The notes under the pieces are model-generated. The model did no database searches and had not been told where the DNA came from. It worked only from the letters and a program-made list of their open reading frames with translations. The position numbers and the translations under genes are program-made. Shown here in pieces: positions 1-9,122 of a DNA stretch of 64,000 nt. This stretch comes from Gammaproteobacteria bacterium (GTDB lineage: Bacteria > Pseudomonadota > Gammaproteobacteria > Steroidobacterales > JABDKV01). How positions within the stretch are numbered: position 1 is the first letter of the stretch; each line of letters begins with the position of its first letter. The stretch covers positions 107,288-171,287 of the forward strand of contig JAOTXU010000004.1 in the NCBI GenBank assembly GCA_029862165.1, in the 5' to 3' direction.

Positions 1-1
1 T

Positions 2-343
2 GCAATTGCTTTTTATGATGAATTGTTGGCCGACATTGGCGCCGGGCGGGTAATGGAGTCGGATACTTTTGTTGCCTGGGGCGTTTCCCCGACGGCACCA
101 GCATTATCCGTTATCAAACCCAACGATGGCGAAGCGGCAACGGCGGGCAATGGCACAATGATCGCATTGGTGATGGATTCACCTGAAAAGGTCGATGCTT
201 TGCACAAGAAAGCGATGGCCCTGGGAGCGGTCAATGAGGGTGACCCCGGAGCACGCGGTGACAGCAGTTTTTATGCCGGCTATTTCCGCGACCCCGATGG
301 CAATAAGCTCAATGCGTTTTGTATGACTCCCTCTTCCAAGTAA
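2..343 (+). CDS. VOC family (glyoxalase/bleomycin-resistance fold) protein, 5' end outside window
   Basis: The reading frame is open from the window edge and begins mid-protein with A-I-A-F-Y-D-E-L-L, the usual first helix of a VOC (vicinal oxygen chelate) module. The C-terminus has the typical Y-F-R-D-P-D-G-N-K pattern of the last strand of this fold. VOC proteins are small metal-binding enzymes or sequestration proteins (glyoxalase I, dioxygenases, bleomycin resistance). The substrate cannot be told here. The stop is seen, but the true start lies upstream, so the TTG at 23 is not a credible start. Family is fairly sure, function is not. Confidence 0.75.
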   Translation, partial: AIAFYDELLADIGAGRVMESDTFVAWGVSPTAPALSVIKPNDGEAATAGNGTMIALVMDSPEKVDALHKKAMALGAVNEGDPGARGDSSFYAGYFRDPDGNKLNAFCMTPSSK

Positions 344-449
344 CAAGAACTCGCTGGCGGCGCTATAGCTGTTTTTTGCCAGATATTGGGCTATTAATAT
401 GCCCGGGCAGTGTTACTTTTAACTTTCACGCGGAGGCCTGAGATCAGCT

Positions 450-1133
450 ATGCCTTCACCTTTCAAACCCGGCCTTGTAGGATTCCTGCAGGATCTGCGC
501 GATAACAACAATCGGGATTGGTTTGCGGAAAACAAAGCCCGTTACGAGTCGGAAGTCATGAATCCGGCGCTGGCCTTTATTACGAGCATGGCGGATCGCC
601 TGCCTGGGTTTGCACCGCGTTTCAACGCTGTCGCCAAACGCCAGGGGGGCTCGCTGATGCGCGTCTACCGTGATGTGCGTTTTTCCCGCAACAAGGAGCC
701 ATATAAAACCAACGTTGGAATTCAATTCCGTCACGAAGCCGGACGTGATGTACACGCACCTGGCTACTACTTTCATATCGATCCCGATTCGGTCTTTATT
801 GCGGCCGGTATCTGGCATCCCGATCGTGACGCCCTGGCAGGGATACGCGATGGCATCGTCGAGCACCCGCGTCAATGGCGAAATGCACGCGATGACAAGG
901 CTTTTCGCAAGAATTTCAGTCTGGCAGGCAGCGCACTAAAACGACCGCCACGGGGTTATGACCCGGAACATGCGATGATCGACGACCTGAAACGCAAAGA
1001 TTTCATTGCCGTGTGCAATCTTAAACACGCTGACCTATACAAACACACGATACTGAATCGCGTCGAAAGGAACTTCGCATCGGCCCGACCCCTGATGAGA
1101 TTTCTGTGCAAGGCGACCGGGGTTCGCTTTTAA
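450..1133 (+). CDS. DUF2461 family protein (TIGR02453-like)
   Basis: A 227-residue protein opening with F-L-Q-D-L-R-D-N-N-N-R-D-W-F, the signature N-terminus of the DUF2461/TIGR02453 family, followed by R-V-Y-R-D-V-R-F-S-R-N-K-E-P-Y-K-T-N and a Y-Y-F-H-I motif, both family hallmarks. Length fits the family (about 220). No membrane segment or signal peptide. The biochemical function of the family is not known to me. A GGAGG lies about 13 nt before the ATG, somewhat far but the best candidate. It stands alone, without a tight operon partner. Confidence 0.85.
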   Translation: MPSPFKPGLVGFLQDLRDNNNRDWFAENKARYESEVMNPALAFITSMADRLPGFAPRFNAVAKRQGGSLMRVYRDVRFSRNKEPYKTNVGIQFRHEAGRDVHAPGYYFHIDPDSVFIAAGIWHPDRDALAGIRDGIVEHPRQWRNARDDKAFRKNFSLAGSALKRPPRGYDPEHAMIDDLKRKDFIAVCNLKHADLYKHTILNRVERNFASARPLMRFLCKATGVRF

Positions 1134-1256
1134 CCGACAAAGCTCCTGGAACTTGGTCTGCAGCCTGCAATCCGCGCGCAGTCACACGACCGCGTGGGGA
1201 CTTGCGAAAACCTGCTATTTCTTTGAAACTAATGCAATGCCGGGGCCAAGCTCAAG

Positions 1257-2090
1257 ATGATCGTCCAATGTCGGCGCTGTCATTTGCGCCACAATCTGAC
1301 TGGCAGGCCGCCGGGAACGACGGTCAGCTGCCGCTGTGGCGAGCCGCTTAAGCTTGCTCCCGAAGGCGGCGAAACGGTTGCGCTGACATGCCCGCAGTGC
1401 GGCGGACAGGCGGACAGAAATCTCTCCCGCTGTCAGCACTGTGAATCTGCCCTGGCCACAATCCGTTGCCCGACGTGTTTCGGACTGGCCTTTGATGGTA
1501 ATGCGCACTGTCCACAATGCGGTGGCTCGCTCGAGTCCCCCGCCGTAGTGACACACGACACCGGGCGCGAGCCCCTGCCCTGCCCGCGCTGCCGCACCGA
1601 TCTCGATGCAACGGTCATCGACAAGTCACTAATCGATCTGTGCGCAAATTGCGGGGGCGTCTGGCTGGACCATTCTGCATTTGAGTCGTTGATCCGGGAA
1701 CGAAAATTTGCCGATGTCACCACGACGCTAAATATCCCGGGCTGGGCAACACAACAGACGTACCAGCAGGTTGAAAAAGACCAGCTATACGTGCGTTGTC
1801 CGATTTGCGAACAGTTTATGCACCGGCGCAATTTTGCCAAACGCTCCGGGATTATCCTCGACGTCTGTGCTGCCCACGGGATCTGGTTTGACGCCAACGA
1901 ACTGGCGCGTGTCTTCAACTACCGCATCACGGATGATCCGGTCAAAGCCGCTTCCATGCGCTACAAGAATGAAGGGACTCAGACCAGTTCAAGCAACACC
2001 GTGATCATTCACCAGTCGGGCCATAGTCCAGTAACCGGCGCGGGTGGTCTGGCCGAACTCATTGGGCTGATCGCGGGACTCTTCAACTAG
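1257..2090 (+). CDS. Multi-zinc-ribbon protein with zf-TFIIB-like domains
   Basis: The 277-residue protein is packed with C-x2-C knuckles: CRRC, CRCG, CPQCGG, CQHC, CPTC, CPQCGG, CPRC, CANCGG and CPIC. The section C-P-R-C-x-T-D-L followed by L-C-A-N-C-G-G-V-W-L-D is the zf-TFIIB pattern (PF13453). It recurs as CPIC plus D-V-C-A-A-H-G-I-W-F-D. The C-terminus is a serine-rich linker ending in a short hydrophobic tail (G-L-A-E-L-I-G-L-I-A-G-L-F). Such proteins are usually small zinc-binding proteins of unknown role. The stop overlaps, in another frame, the region where an SPFH-like relic begins. Confidence 0.75.
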   Translation: MIVQCRRCHLRHNLTGRPPGTTVSCRCGEPLKLAPEGGETVALTCPQCGGQADRNLSRCQHCESALATIRCPTCFGLAFDGNAHCPQCGGSLESPAVVTHDTGREPLPCPRCRTDLDATVIDKSLIDLCANCGGVWLDHSAFESLIRERKFADVTTTLNIPGWATQQTYQQVEKDQLYVRCPICEQFMHRRNFAKRSGIILDVCAAHGIWFDANELARVFNYRITDDPVKAASMRYKNEGTQTSSSNTVIIHQSGHSPVTGAGGLAELIGLIAGLFN

Positions 2091-2091
2091 C

Positions 2092-2403
2092 AGACTTTTC
2101 CCGGCCGGCTTCAACCGCAATAACCCTGACTTTGTTTCTTCAAACCAGAAGCGTCTCGAAGCCAAACGTATCGAGGTTGATATCGCGCAAAAAGATGCGG
2201 AAATCGAAGTCGCCAGAGCACGCGGTATCGCGCAGGCCAATGACATCATTAACGCCAGCCTGACGGCGGAGTATCTGCAACATGAGGTCAATCTCGCCTT
2301 GCAGGCCTTCGCCGACAACGAAGGGACGGCGGTTGTGATACCCGCCAACATGCAGGGTTTCGACTTGATCCTCGATCAGAGTCGACTCTCCAAAGCCAAG
2401 TAA
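2092..2403 (+). pseudogene. 5'-truncated SPFH/prohibitin-like C-terminal fragment
   Basis: In a frame different from the upstream zinc-ribbon gene, an open stretch with no plausible start encodes an SPFH-type C-terminal half. It has a charged helix (K-R-L-E-A-K-R-I-E-V-D-I-A-Q-K-D-A-E), the A-R-A-x-G-x-A-Q-A-N-D-I-I-N-A-S-L-T-x-E-Y-L-Q segment typical of band-7 proteins, then V-V-I-P-A-N-M. The in-frame stop at 2068-2070 closes the frame upstream and no ATG or GTG lies before the conserved part. I infer loss of the N-terminal band-7 domain by deletion. The 3' end is intact and followed by a good terminator. Confidence 0.65.
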
Positions 2404-2410
2404 TCATTCC

Positions 2411-2436
2411 AGGCCGGCATTGCCGGCCTTTTTTTT
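2411..2436 (+). terminator. Rho-independent terminator
   Basis: Stem AGGCCGGC / GCCGGCCT (8 bp) with loop ATT, followed by a run of eight T. It sits 8 nt after the stop of the SPFH relic and probably ends that + strand transcript. It also separates it from the convergent GST gene. Confidence 0.9.
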
Positions 2437-2447
2437 CGTACAACGCC

Positions 2448-3047
2448 CTACGCGCCGCGTTCGTCGAGACTCATTGCCCGTTGATACGCCGGTCGTGTCA
2501 GACAACGATCCGCATAGGCGGCAATGACAGGTGAATCCGGCAGCATGTCAAACATTCGCAAAAACACAGCTGACGACCCGACCACGATATCGGCGGCAGA
2601 GAATTGCTCGCCCAACAACCACGGTCCGGGATCCAGACCCTGCTCCAATGTCTTGATCATGGCATCGAAATCTCCCCAGCCGTGTTGTCCGCGGTTTGGC
2701 TTCCAGCCACCCACTTTTTCTGCCATGGCCGGCTCTATGACAGCGGGGGTATACAGCATCCAGTAAAGATATCGGCCACGCAGGGGATCGTCGAAGGCTG
2801 GCGCCAGGCCGGCGTCGGGATAACGATCGGAAATATACAACGCAATTGCTGCGGAATCGGCCAGCGCCACCTCACCATCTTTCAATGCGGGCACTTTGCC
2901 CATCGGACTGGCGGCTAAGAAAGCTTCATTTCGCCCGGCATCAGGATTACGTATGTCAATATGCACGAGCTCATACGACACACCTGCCTCTTCAAGCAAC
3001 CACACCGCGCGCGAGGCGCGCGTCCTGGGGCACCAGTATAATTTCAC
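2448..3047 (-). CDS. Glutathione S-transferase family protein
   Basis: The 199-residue protein has a thioredoxin-like N-terminal domain (K-L-Y-W-C-P-R-T-R-A-S-R-A-V-W-L-L-E-E, S-P-M-G-K-V-P-A-L, then D-S-A-A-I-A-L-Y-I). An all-helical C-terminal domain follows with L-L-G-E-Q-F-S-A-A-D-I, the GST N-capping box. The family conjugates or reduces electrophiles with glutathione in the cytosol. The substrate is unknown. Start is a GTG with GGAG 8 nt upstream. It lies downstream of the M29 peptidase gene on the same strand, separated by a large hairpin. Confidence 0.88.
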   Translation of the reverse strand: MKLYWCPRTRASRAVWLLEEAGVSYELVHIDIRNPDAGRNEAFLAASPMGKVPALKDGEVALADSAAIALYISDRYPDAGLAPAFDDPLRGRYLYWMLYTPAVIEPAMAEKVGGWKPNRGQHGWGDFDAMIKTLEQGLDPGPWLLGEQFSAADIVVGSSAVFLRMFDMLPDSPVIAAYADRCLTRPAYQRAMSLDERGA

Positions 3048-3062
3048 TAATTAGTCTCCACT

Positions 3063-3109
3063 CGAGTCGAACCGCAGCATTGCTACGTTAGCTGCTGCGG
3101 CCCGACTCG
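3063..3109. repeat. Long inverted repeat between M29 peptidase and GST genes
   Basis: CGAGTCG plus CCGCAGCA is mirrored by TGCTGCGG plus CGACTCG, separated only by a 2x2 internal bulge (AA/CC) and a 13-nt loop. That makes 15 paired bases. There is no T-run on either side, so it is not a classical terminator. It could be a rho-dependent pause or processing hairpin, or a REP-like element between two - strand genes. Confidence 0.7.
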
Positions 3110-3119
3110 GTCTGTAAGA

Positions 3120-4319
3120 CTAACGGCGATACGCCGCCATGATTGCACCGGATAACTCGCCGGCGGATGTGACTCGCGTTCCGCCTACGTCGACGGTCGT
3201 GCCGGCCAGATGAACGTTGAACGTGCCATCAGCATCGTTATCGCCACCTGCCCAGGCGTTGTTTCCCAGCGCAATCGATGTCATGCCACCCATTTCCCAG
3301 GACCTGTAGTCCCTGCCGAGGGGCTGACTTTGCGGATTCACTCCGATGTCGACTATGGACAATTCGGCCGTGTTGTCAGTGGTCGATGCAAAGTATTCCT
3401 TTAGCTGATCTCCGTTTTTGTCAGCACTCATTTTCGACATGCGGCCATTCTCGAACGTCATACGCAGATTTTCCACCGGAACGCCACGAAACATAGTTCT
3501 CTCAACGACCACTGTCCCGTTGGCCGAGCCGGGTTCCACGCACGCATAGGCTTCGCCTGCCGGCAACCACACCTGTGCCGGACCTGTGTCGGCATCAACG
3601 GCTGCTGTGCGACCGGCATTGATACGAGCCGGTTGCGCAGACAAGCGAAAACGCAGATCCGTTCCTGCTTTGGACTCGACGTGGACATCGGTGCCGGGTT
3701 GGAGCATGCCAGTGACCAGACTGGCGGCCTTTTCGATTTGATCCGGTGACACCTCAAGTGCCTTCCAGAAAGCCGCGGTCATTTTCTTGTGATCGGCACC
3801 GACCGATTTGGCATAAGCCTCTGTGGGAATTCCGCCTGTTTGCCCAAGAGACACTGAGCGAAAATCTGCATTCCGAAAAACGTCATTGAGTGGCGCGCCG
3901 GCCCGACGGGTAGCTGCCAGACGTTCTTCAGGCACATCTGCAAAAAGATCTGGATCTTGTACCGAGGCCACATTGATAACGCCGTCAAACATCCGTATCA
4001 ATGAAATCTGGGATGTCGGCAGACGCTCCAGGTGTTCAATGGATGTTTCCATGACTGCCCGCTTATTGGCTTCGGGCAAATTCAGAATGATCACCGGCTG
4101 ACCGCCGGCCTTGGATACGGCCACCTGCAAGGCAGCCATCAGGTCAATCTGGGATGGATTGCCACTGATCTGGATTGCCTCGCCGGGACGGACCTCGAGA
4201 GACTGATTCACCAAAGTATCGGCAATAGCATCGTAGTCAGGCTCACCGGCCCAGCCGGTTCCGCTGGTTAACCCCCAACCGACCAGTAATAGCGCTAACG
4301 CATTGAAATAGCTACGCAT
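3120..4319 (-). CDS. Exported M29-family aminopeptidase-like protein
   Basis: The 399-residue protein opens with a Sec signal peptide (M-R-S-Y, hydrophobic core, cleavage near S-G-T-G-W-A-G). The mature part resembles thermophilic-aminopeptidase M29 proteins: a leading A-D-T-L-V-N-Q-S-L-E-V-R-P-G-E section, then a V-W-L-P-A-G-E-A-Y segment, where the family glutamate ligands lie. It ends with G-T-F-N-V-H-L. M29 enzymes are metal-dependent exopeptidases. An exported form is less common, and catalytic competence cannot be confirmed by eye. Start has a strong AGGAGAGGAAGGG upstream. It is divergent from the nqr operon across a 170-nt spacer. Confidence 0.75.
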   Translation of the reverse strand: MRSYFNALALLLVGWGLTSGTGWAGEPDYDAIADTLVNQSLEVRPGEAIQISGNPSQIDLMAALQVAVSKAGGQPVIILNLPEANKRAVMETSIEHLERLPTSQISLIRMFDGVINVASVQDPDLFADVPEERLAATRRAGAPLNDVFRNADFRSVSLGQTGGIPTEAYAKSVGADHKKMTAAFWKALEVSPDQIEKAASLVTGMLQPGTDVHVESKAGTDLRFRLSAQPARINAGRTAAVDADTGPAQVWLPAGEAYACVEPGSANGTVVVERTMFRGVPVENLRMTFENGRMSKMSADKNGDQLKEYFASTTDNTAELSIVDIGVNPQSQPLGRDYRSWEMGGMTSIALGNNAWAGGDNDADGTFNVHLAGTTVDVGGTRVTSAGELSGAIMAAYRR

Positions 4320-4489
4320 AACCCTTCCTCTCCTATGTAAGACACACTAAGTTCGCACAGTATAGTTCAGCCTCGACGGACTGATAAGGCTGTCTAAAGA
4401 TTCGCACTTGAAACTCTGCGGCAACTACTCATTGACCGTGATCGCAGCCCTCAGCAGACTCACGCGGGGAACCCTGACATCGATAACCA

Positions 4490-5845
4490 ATGAGAAAGCT
4501 CCAGTTTCGGCTAAAGACGGGTCTGGACGTGCCCATCTCGGGTACGCCGGTCGCAACGATAGACACTGGGGCGGCTGTCGGCTCGGTTGCGCTGCTCGGC
4601 CCCGATTATCTGGGATTAAGACCACAACTCAGAGTTACCGAGGGCGATCGGGTTCGGCTGGGTCAGGTGTTGGTGGAAGACAAGGCGAACCCGGCAGCCC
4701 GTTTGACAGCACCGGGCAGCGGAACCATAACTGCCATCCGCCGTGGCGCACGCCGGGTGCTACAAACCATCAAAATCGAGCTGGCAGGCGACGACGAAGA
4801 GCGTTTCGCCAGCTACCCCAGTCAACGTTTCAGTGAACTTGAACGCGACAAGGTCGTAGACAACCTGGTCGCGTCCGGCTTATGGACAGCCATACGTGCC
4901 CGGCCATTTAGTCGTGTTGCAACGCCTGAACAATCGCCACAGTCCATCTTTGTTGCCGCCATGGACACCAATCCATTAGCGGCAGATCCTGTACCAATCA
5001 TTGACACGGACCCAGAGGCTTTCGCTGACGGCTTGCTCATTGTCAGCCGGTTGACCAATGGGCCACTGTTTGTGTGTTGTGCGCACAACAGCACGATACC
5101 GACACCGGCGTCGGAGCAGATTCGCGTTGCAACTTTTACCGGCCCACATCCTGCCGGCCTGGTTGGAACTCATATCCATCTGCTCGACGCCGTCGGCGAA
5201 CAAAAAACCGTCTGGCACGTAGGCTATCAGGACGTAATGGCGATAGGACGCTTGTTTAGACACGGTCGCCTGGACGTCAGCCGAATCATCGCGTTGGGCG
5301 GGCCACTGATACACAAACCCAGACTGCTGCGTACCCGTCTCGGTGCGAGTCTGGCCGATTTGATTAAGGGCGAGGTTGGCGAGGCCCGTCGCCGAGTCAT
5401 TTCCGGTTCGGTGCTGTCGGGTCGGCATGCCGCCGGGTGGGCGGCATATCTCGGTCGTTACGACACGCAAGTTTCGGTCCTTTCCGAAGGAGATAAACGC
5501 GAGTTCCTGGGTTGGTTGGCGCCAGGCAGCAAGCTTTTCTCTGCCACGCGCTTGTATCTGTCGAGCCTGCTGCGCAAACGCGAGTTTTCACTCAATACAT
5601 CGACGCACGGCAGTCGGCGCGCAATGATACCCATCGGTAGCTTCGAGCAGGTAATGCCTCTGGATATCCTGCCAACACCTTTGCTCAAAGCTTTGCTAGT
5701 CGATGACAGAGATACTGCGAGGGCCCTCGGCGCGCTCGAACTCGACGAAGAAGATCTGGCACTGTGCTCTTTCGTTTGTTCGGGTAAGTACGATTACGGT
5801 CCACACCTGCGACGCAATCTGGATCGCATCGAGGCAGACGGCTGA
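4490..5845 (+). CDS. nqrA: Na+-translocating NADH:quinone reductase subunit A
   Basis: NqrA is the large soluble quinone-interacting subunit of Na+-NQR. The 451-residue protein starts with K[18 protein letters not shown], matching NqrA N-termini, and keeps the lipoyl/RnfC-like fold segment [12 protein letters not shown]. Length is typical (about 445-450). It is first in an nqrABCDEF-M operon: its TGA overlaps the nqrB ATG by one base. No clear Shine-Dalgarno is seen before the ATG at 4490, so the start rests on homology. Confidence 0.95.
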   Translation: MRKLQFRLKTGLDVPISGTPVATIDTGAAVGSVALLGPDYLGLRPQLRVTEGDRVRLGQVLVEDKANPAARLTAPGSGTITAIRRGARRVLQTIKIELAGDDEERFASYPSQRFSELERDKVVDNLVASGLWTAIRARPFSRVATPEQSPQSIFVAAMDTNPLAADPVPIIDTDPEAFADGLLIVSRLTNGPLFVCCAHNSTIPTPASEQIRVATFTGPHPAGLVGTHIHLLDAVGEQKTVWHVGYQDVMAIGRLFRHGRLDVSRIIALGGPLIHKPRLLRTRLGASLADLIKGEVGEARRRVISGSVLSGRHAAGWAAYLGRYDTQVSVLSEGDKREFLGWLAPGSKLFSATRLYLSSLLRKREFSLNTSTHGSRRAMIPIGSFEQVMPLDILPTPLLKALLVDDRDTARALGALELDEEDLALCSFVCSGKYDYGPHLRRNLDRIEADG

Positions 5846-7050
5846 TGCGTAAATTCCTCGACAGTGTTGCACCCTACTTCAATCCCGGCGGCCAACTCCA
5901 GCATTTCCAAGCTTTGTACGAAGCCATCGACACGTTTCTTTATACACCGGGCGACGTGACACGCGGCGCTCCGCATGTGCGCGATGCTGTCGATGTGAAA
6001 CGCGTTATGGTCGCGGTAGTTCTCGCGGTGTTCCCGCCGCTGCTGATTGGCGTCTGGAACACCGGTTATCAGGCCAACCTGGCGATGGCAGGTCTGGGTA
6101 TAGAAAGCATGCCCGGCTGGCGTGGCGAGCTGGTCGGCCTGATCGGACTGGGCTACAACTCCGAAAGCGTAATCGATTGCTTGGTGCACGGGCTGGCCTA
6201 TTTTCTGCCGATTATGATCGTGACGTTTGCCGTTGGCATTACCTGGGAAATTATTTTTGCAGCGGTTCGAAATCACGATGTAAACGAAGGCTTCTTTGTC
6301 ACATCGTTCCTATATGCATTGATACTGCCGCCGACGACTCCATTGTGGCAGGTCGCGCTGGGTATCAGCTTCGGCGTAGTCATTGCCAAAGAACTATTTG
6401 GCGGGACCGGGAAAAACTTCATCAACCCCGCGCTGGCAGGTCGCGCGTTTCTCTACTTTGCCTACCCGATACAGATGTCCGGTACGAACGTGTGGGTTCC
6501 CGTCGATGGGTTTAGCGGCGCGACCGCGCTGGGCAACGCGGCTCTGGATGGTATGACCGGTATTGCAGAACAGGGATTGAACTGGACTCAGGCTTTCTTG
6601 GGAATCATGGATGGTTCGATAGGAGAAGTTTCCGCGCTGGCCTGTTTGATCGGTGGGCTTATTCTGATCTATACGGGTGTTGCTTCCTGGCGCATCATCG
6701 CCGGGGTGTTTATCGGCATGGTGACCACGACAATGTTGTTTAACGCGATCGGCAGCGACACCAATCCAATGTTCTCGATGCCCTGGTACTGGCACCTGGT
6801 ACTCGGCGGATTCGCTTTCGGCATGGTGTATATGGCTACCGATCCTGTTACGGCCTGCCAGACGGACGCTGGGCGATGGGTGTTCGGACTGCTGGTGGGT
6901 TTTCTCACGATAGCGATTCGTGTGGCAAATCCTGCTTTTCCCGAGGGCATCATGCTGGCAATACTTTTTGCCAATGTCATGGCTCCGCTAATCGACTGGT
7001 TTGTAATTCGGGCCAACGTGCGCCGGAGGATTCGTCGCAATGTCACCTGA
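5845..7050 (+). CDS. nqrB: Na+-NQR subunit B (membrane, covalent FMN)
   Basis: NqrB is the large membrane subunit that carries riboflavin and a covalently bound FMN and forms the Na+ path. The 401-residue sequence has about ten hydrophobic segments and the flavinylation motif S-G-A-T with Thr227 (in D-G-F-S-G-A-T-A-L-G). The N-P-A-L-A-G-R-A-F and A-T-D-P-V-T signatures shared with RnfD are present. The start overlaps the nqrA stop and the end overlaps nqrC by 11 nt, indicating tight translational coupling. Confidence 0.96.
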   Translation: MRKFLDSVAPYFNPGGQLQHFQALYEAIDTFLYTPGDVTRGAPHVRDAVDVKRVMVAVVLAVFPPLLIGVWNTGYQANLAMAGLGIESMPGWRGELVGLIGLGYNSESVIDCLVHGLAYFLPIMIVTFAVGITWEIIFAAVRNHDVNEGFFVTSFLYALILPPTTPLWQVALGISFGVVIAKELFGGTGKNFINPALAGRAFLYFAYPIQMSGTNVWVPVDGFSGATALGNAALDGMTGIAEQGLNWTQAFLGIMDGSIGEVSALACLIGGLILIYTGVASWRIIAGVFIGMVTTTMLFNAIGSDTNPMFSMPWYWHLVLGGFAFGMVYMATDPVTACQTDAGRWVFGLLVGFLTIAIRVANPAFPEGIMLAILFANVMAPLIDWFVIRANVRRRIRRNVT

Positions 7051-7843
7051 TTCAAAACCCATTGCCGGCATCGGCAAGACACTAACCGTCGCGATGCTGG
7101 TAAGTCTCGTGTGTTCCCTCATTGTGGCTTCGGCAACGGTATTGCTGCGGCCTTTACAGGCAAAAAATGAGACCTTGTCGCGTCAGCAAAACATCCTTGC
7201 GGCTGCAGGCATCCTCCGAGCGGATCAGTCGGTTGCAGAGCAATTTAAGCGGGTTGAGATGCGTCTGGTCGACCTGGCCACCGGCGAATATTCCGACGAC
7301 ATTGACCTGAGCAAATATGATCCGCAAGCAGCTGCACGCGATTCGGTGTTGGGTGTCAACATTTCAGCAGAGAACGACATAGCCGGTCTGAAGCGACGTG
7401 GCAAGCACGGGGTCGTCTATCTCGTCAAACACGACGGCCGTATTCGATACATCATCCTGCCAGTTCGTGGCTACGGCCTGTGGTCGACGATGTATGGCTA
7501 TCTCGCGCTGGAGCGCAACGCGAATACCATCGCCGGTTTACGATTTTATCAACACGGTGAAACGCCCGGATTGGGGGCGGAGATCGACAATCCAGACTGG
7601 TTGGCCCAGTGGACAGGAAAATATGTATATGACACGGACGGCAAACCTGTGATCGAGGTAATTCGCGGCAAAGTCATTGCCGATAGCATCTCGGGCGCCA
7701 CACCAGGCGACGCCGAATACCAGGTTGACGGACTGGCCGGCGCCACGCTGACAGGGCGTGGTGTAACAAATATGCTGCGTTACTGGCTGGGCGCAGATGG
7801 CTACGGTCCGTACCTGGCTCGCATTTGGGACGAACATAGCTAA
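7040..7843 (+). CDS. nqrC: Na+-NQR subunit C (covalent FMN, FMN-binding domain)
   Basis: The 267-residue protein has one N-terminal membrane anchor (residues about 10-35) and a periplasmic FMN-binding domain ending with the flavin-attachment motif A-G-A-T-L-T. Thr236 is the predicted phosphoester-linked residue (SGAT is usual, so Ser to Ala at the first position). NqrC passes electrons between the NqrD/E iron centre and NqrB. GGAGG sits 10-14 nt before the ATG inside the end of nqrB. The TAA stop overlaps the nqrD ATG. Confidence 0.95.
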   Translation: MSPDSKPIAGIGKTLTVAMLVSLVCSLIVASATVLLRPLQAKNETLSRQQNILAAAGILRADQSVAEQFKRVEMRLVDLATGEYSDDIDLSKYDPQAAARDSVLGVNISAENDIAGLKRRGKHGVVYLVKHDGRIRYIILPVRGYGLWSTMYGYLALERNANTIAGLRFYQHGETPGLGAEIDNPDWLAQWTGKYVYDTDGKPVIEVIRGKVIADSISGATPGDAEYQVDGLAGATLTGRGVTNMLRYWLGADGYGPYLARIWDEHS

Positions 7844-8505
7844 TGGCTAGCAAAGCAAAACAAGTCCTCCTGCGACCACTGATTGACGAGAACCCGATCA
7901 CTCTGCAAATCCTGGGTATATGTTCGGCTCTGGCAGTAACGACTTCATTACTACCGTCGTTGCTGATGAGTCTGTCCGTCATCACCGTAATTGCTTTTGC
8001 GAACGCATCGATCGGTGCGCTACGACATCATATTCCAACCAACATCCGCATCATCGTGCAAATGACTATTATCGCCTCGCTGGTAATCGTTGCGGACCAG
8101 ATGCTTAAGGCGTTTGCTTATGAGTCCAGTCGTCAGTTGTCGGTTTTCGTCGGCTTGATCATCACCAATTGTATTGTGCTCGGCCGCGCCGAGGCGTTTG
8201 CAATGAAAAACAGCGTTGGCCTCAGCTTTCTCGACGGACTCGGAAATGGCATCGGATATAGTCTAATCCTGATACTGGTGGCCAGTACGCGCGAGTTGTT
8301 TGGCTCCGGCACACTGCTCGGTTATACGATTCTTCCATCGGTCAGCACCGGTGGTTGGTACGAACCAAACGGTCTGATGTTGTTGCCACCGAGTGCCTTT
8401 TTCATCATCGGCTTGATCATCTGGGCGATCCGTAGTTGGAAACGTGAACAGGTAGAGGGGCCAGAGTTCCGGATACGGCACGTACACCGGACTGAGGAGA
8501 TGTGA
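7843..8505 (+). CDS. nqrD: Na+-NQR subunit D (membrane)
   Basis: The 220-residue multi-pass protein has the NqrD/RnfE family landmarks: [12 protein letters not shown] at the N-terminus, [13 protein letters not shown] with the conserved Cys that helps hold the Fe centre between NqrD and NqrE, and a Gly-rich L-G-N-G-I-G-Y-S loop. Paralogue of rnfE found about 5 kb away. ATG overlaps the nqrC stop and its own stop overlaps the start of nqrE. Confidence 0.96.
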   Translation: MASKAKQVLLRPLIDENPITLQILGICSALAVTTSLLPSLLMSLSVITVIAFANASIGALRHHIPTNIRIIVQMTIIASLVIVADQMLKAFAYESSRQLSVFVGLIITNCIVLGRAEAFAMKNSVGLSFLDGLGNGIGYSLILILVASTRELFGSGTLLGYTILPSVSTGGWYEPNGLMLLPPSAFFIIGLIIWAIRSWKREQVEGPEFRIRHVHRTEEM

Positions 8506-9113
8506 TGGAAGCGTATCTGAGTCTGTTTGTCCGCGCCGTCTTCGTCGAAAACCTGGCATTGGCCTTTTTTCTGGGGATGTGCACGTTTCTGGCGATTTCC
8601 AAGAAAATCGAAACTGCGCTGGGCTTGGGGCTGGCCGTGATTGTGGTGCAGACAATTACTGTTCCCGTCAATCACCTGATTTACGAACATCTGTTAAAGC
8701 AAGGTGCCTTGGCCTGGGCCGGCCTGCCGGATGTGGATTTGAGTTTTCTTGGATTCGTCACGTATATCGGGGTTATCGCGGCGTTAGTACAAATTTTGGA
8801 AATGTTTCTCGACCGACATGTACCGCGCCTATATCATGCACTCGGCATTTTCCTGCCATTGATTACCGTTAACTGCGCCATTCTCGGCGGCACATTGTTT
8901 ATGGTCGAACGGCACTACACATTGCCAGAAAGTGTCGTGTACGGGCTGGGCAGCGGGTTTGGTTGGGCACTGGCAATTGCCGCTTTGGCGGGCATCCGCG
9001 AAAAACTCAAGTACAGCGATGTGCCGGATGGCCTGCAGGGTTTGGGTATTACGTTTATTACCGTCGGACTAATGTCTCTCGGCTTCATGATGTTCTCGGG
9101 CATACAACTGTAG
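8505..9113 (+). CDS. nqrE: Na+-NQR subunit E (membrane)
   Basis: The 202-residue protein begins [16 protein letters not shown] and carries [14 protein letters not shown] and T-V-N-C-A-I-L-G-G, the two Cys-bearing segments conserved in NqrE/RnfA that coordinate the intramembrane iron centre with NqrD. ATG 8505 is chosen over the GTG at 8502 because GAGGAG lies at suitable spacing and the N-terminus matches the family. The nqrD TGA overlaps the ATG. Confidence 0.96.
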   Translation: MEAYLSLFVRAVFVENLALAFFLGMCTFLAISKKIETALGLGLAVIVVQTITVPVNHLIYEHLLKQGALAWAGLPDVDLSFLGFVTYIGVIAALVQILEMFLDRHVPRLYHALGIFLPLITVNCAILGGTLFMVERHYTLPESVVYGLGSGFGWALAIAALAGIREKLKYSDVPDGLQGLGITFITVGLMSLGFMMFSGIQL

Positions 9114-9122
9114 GTCACGCTG

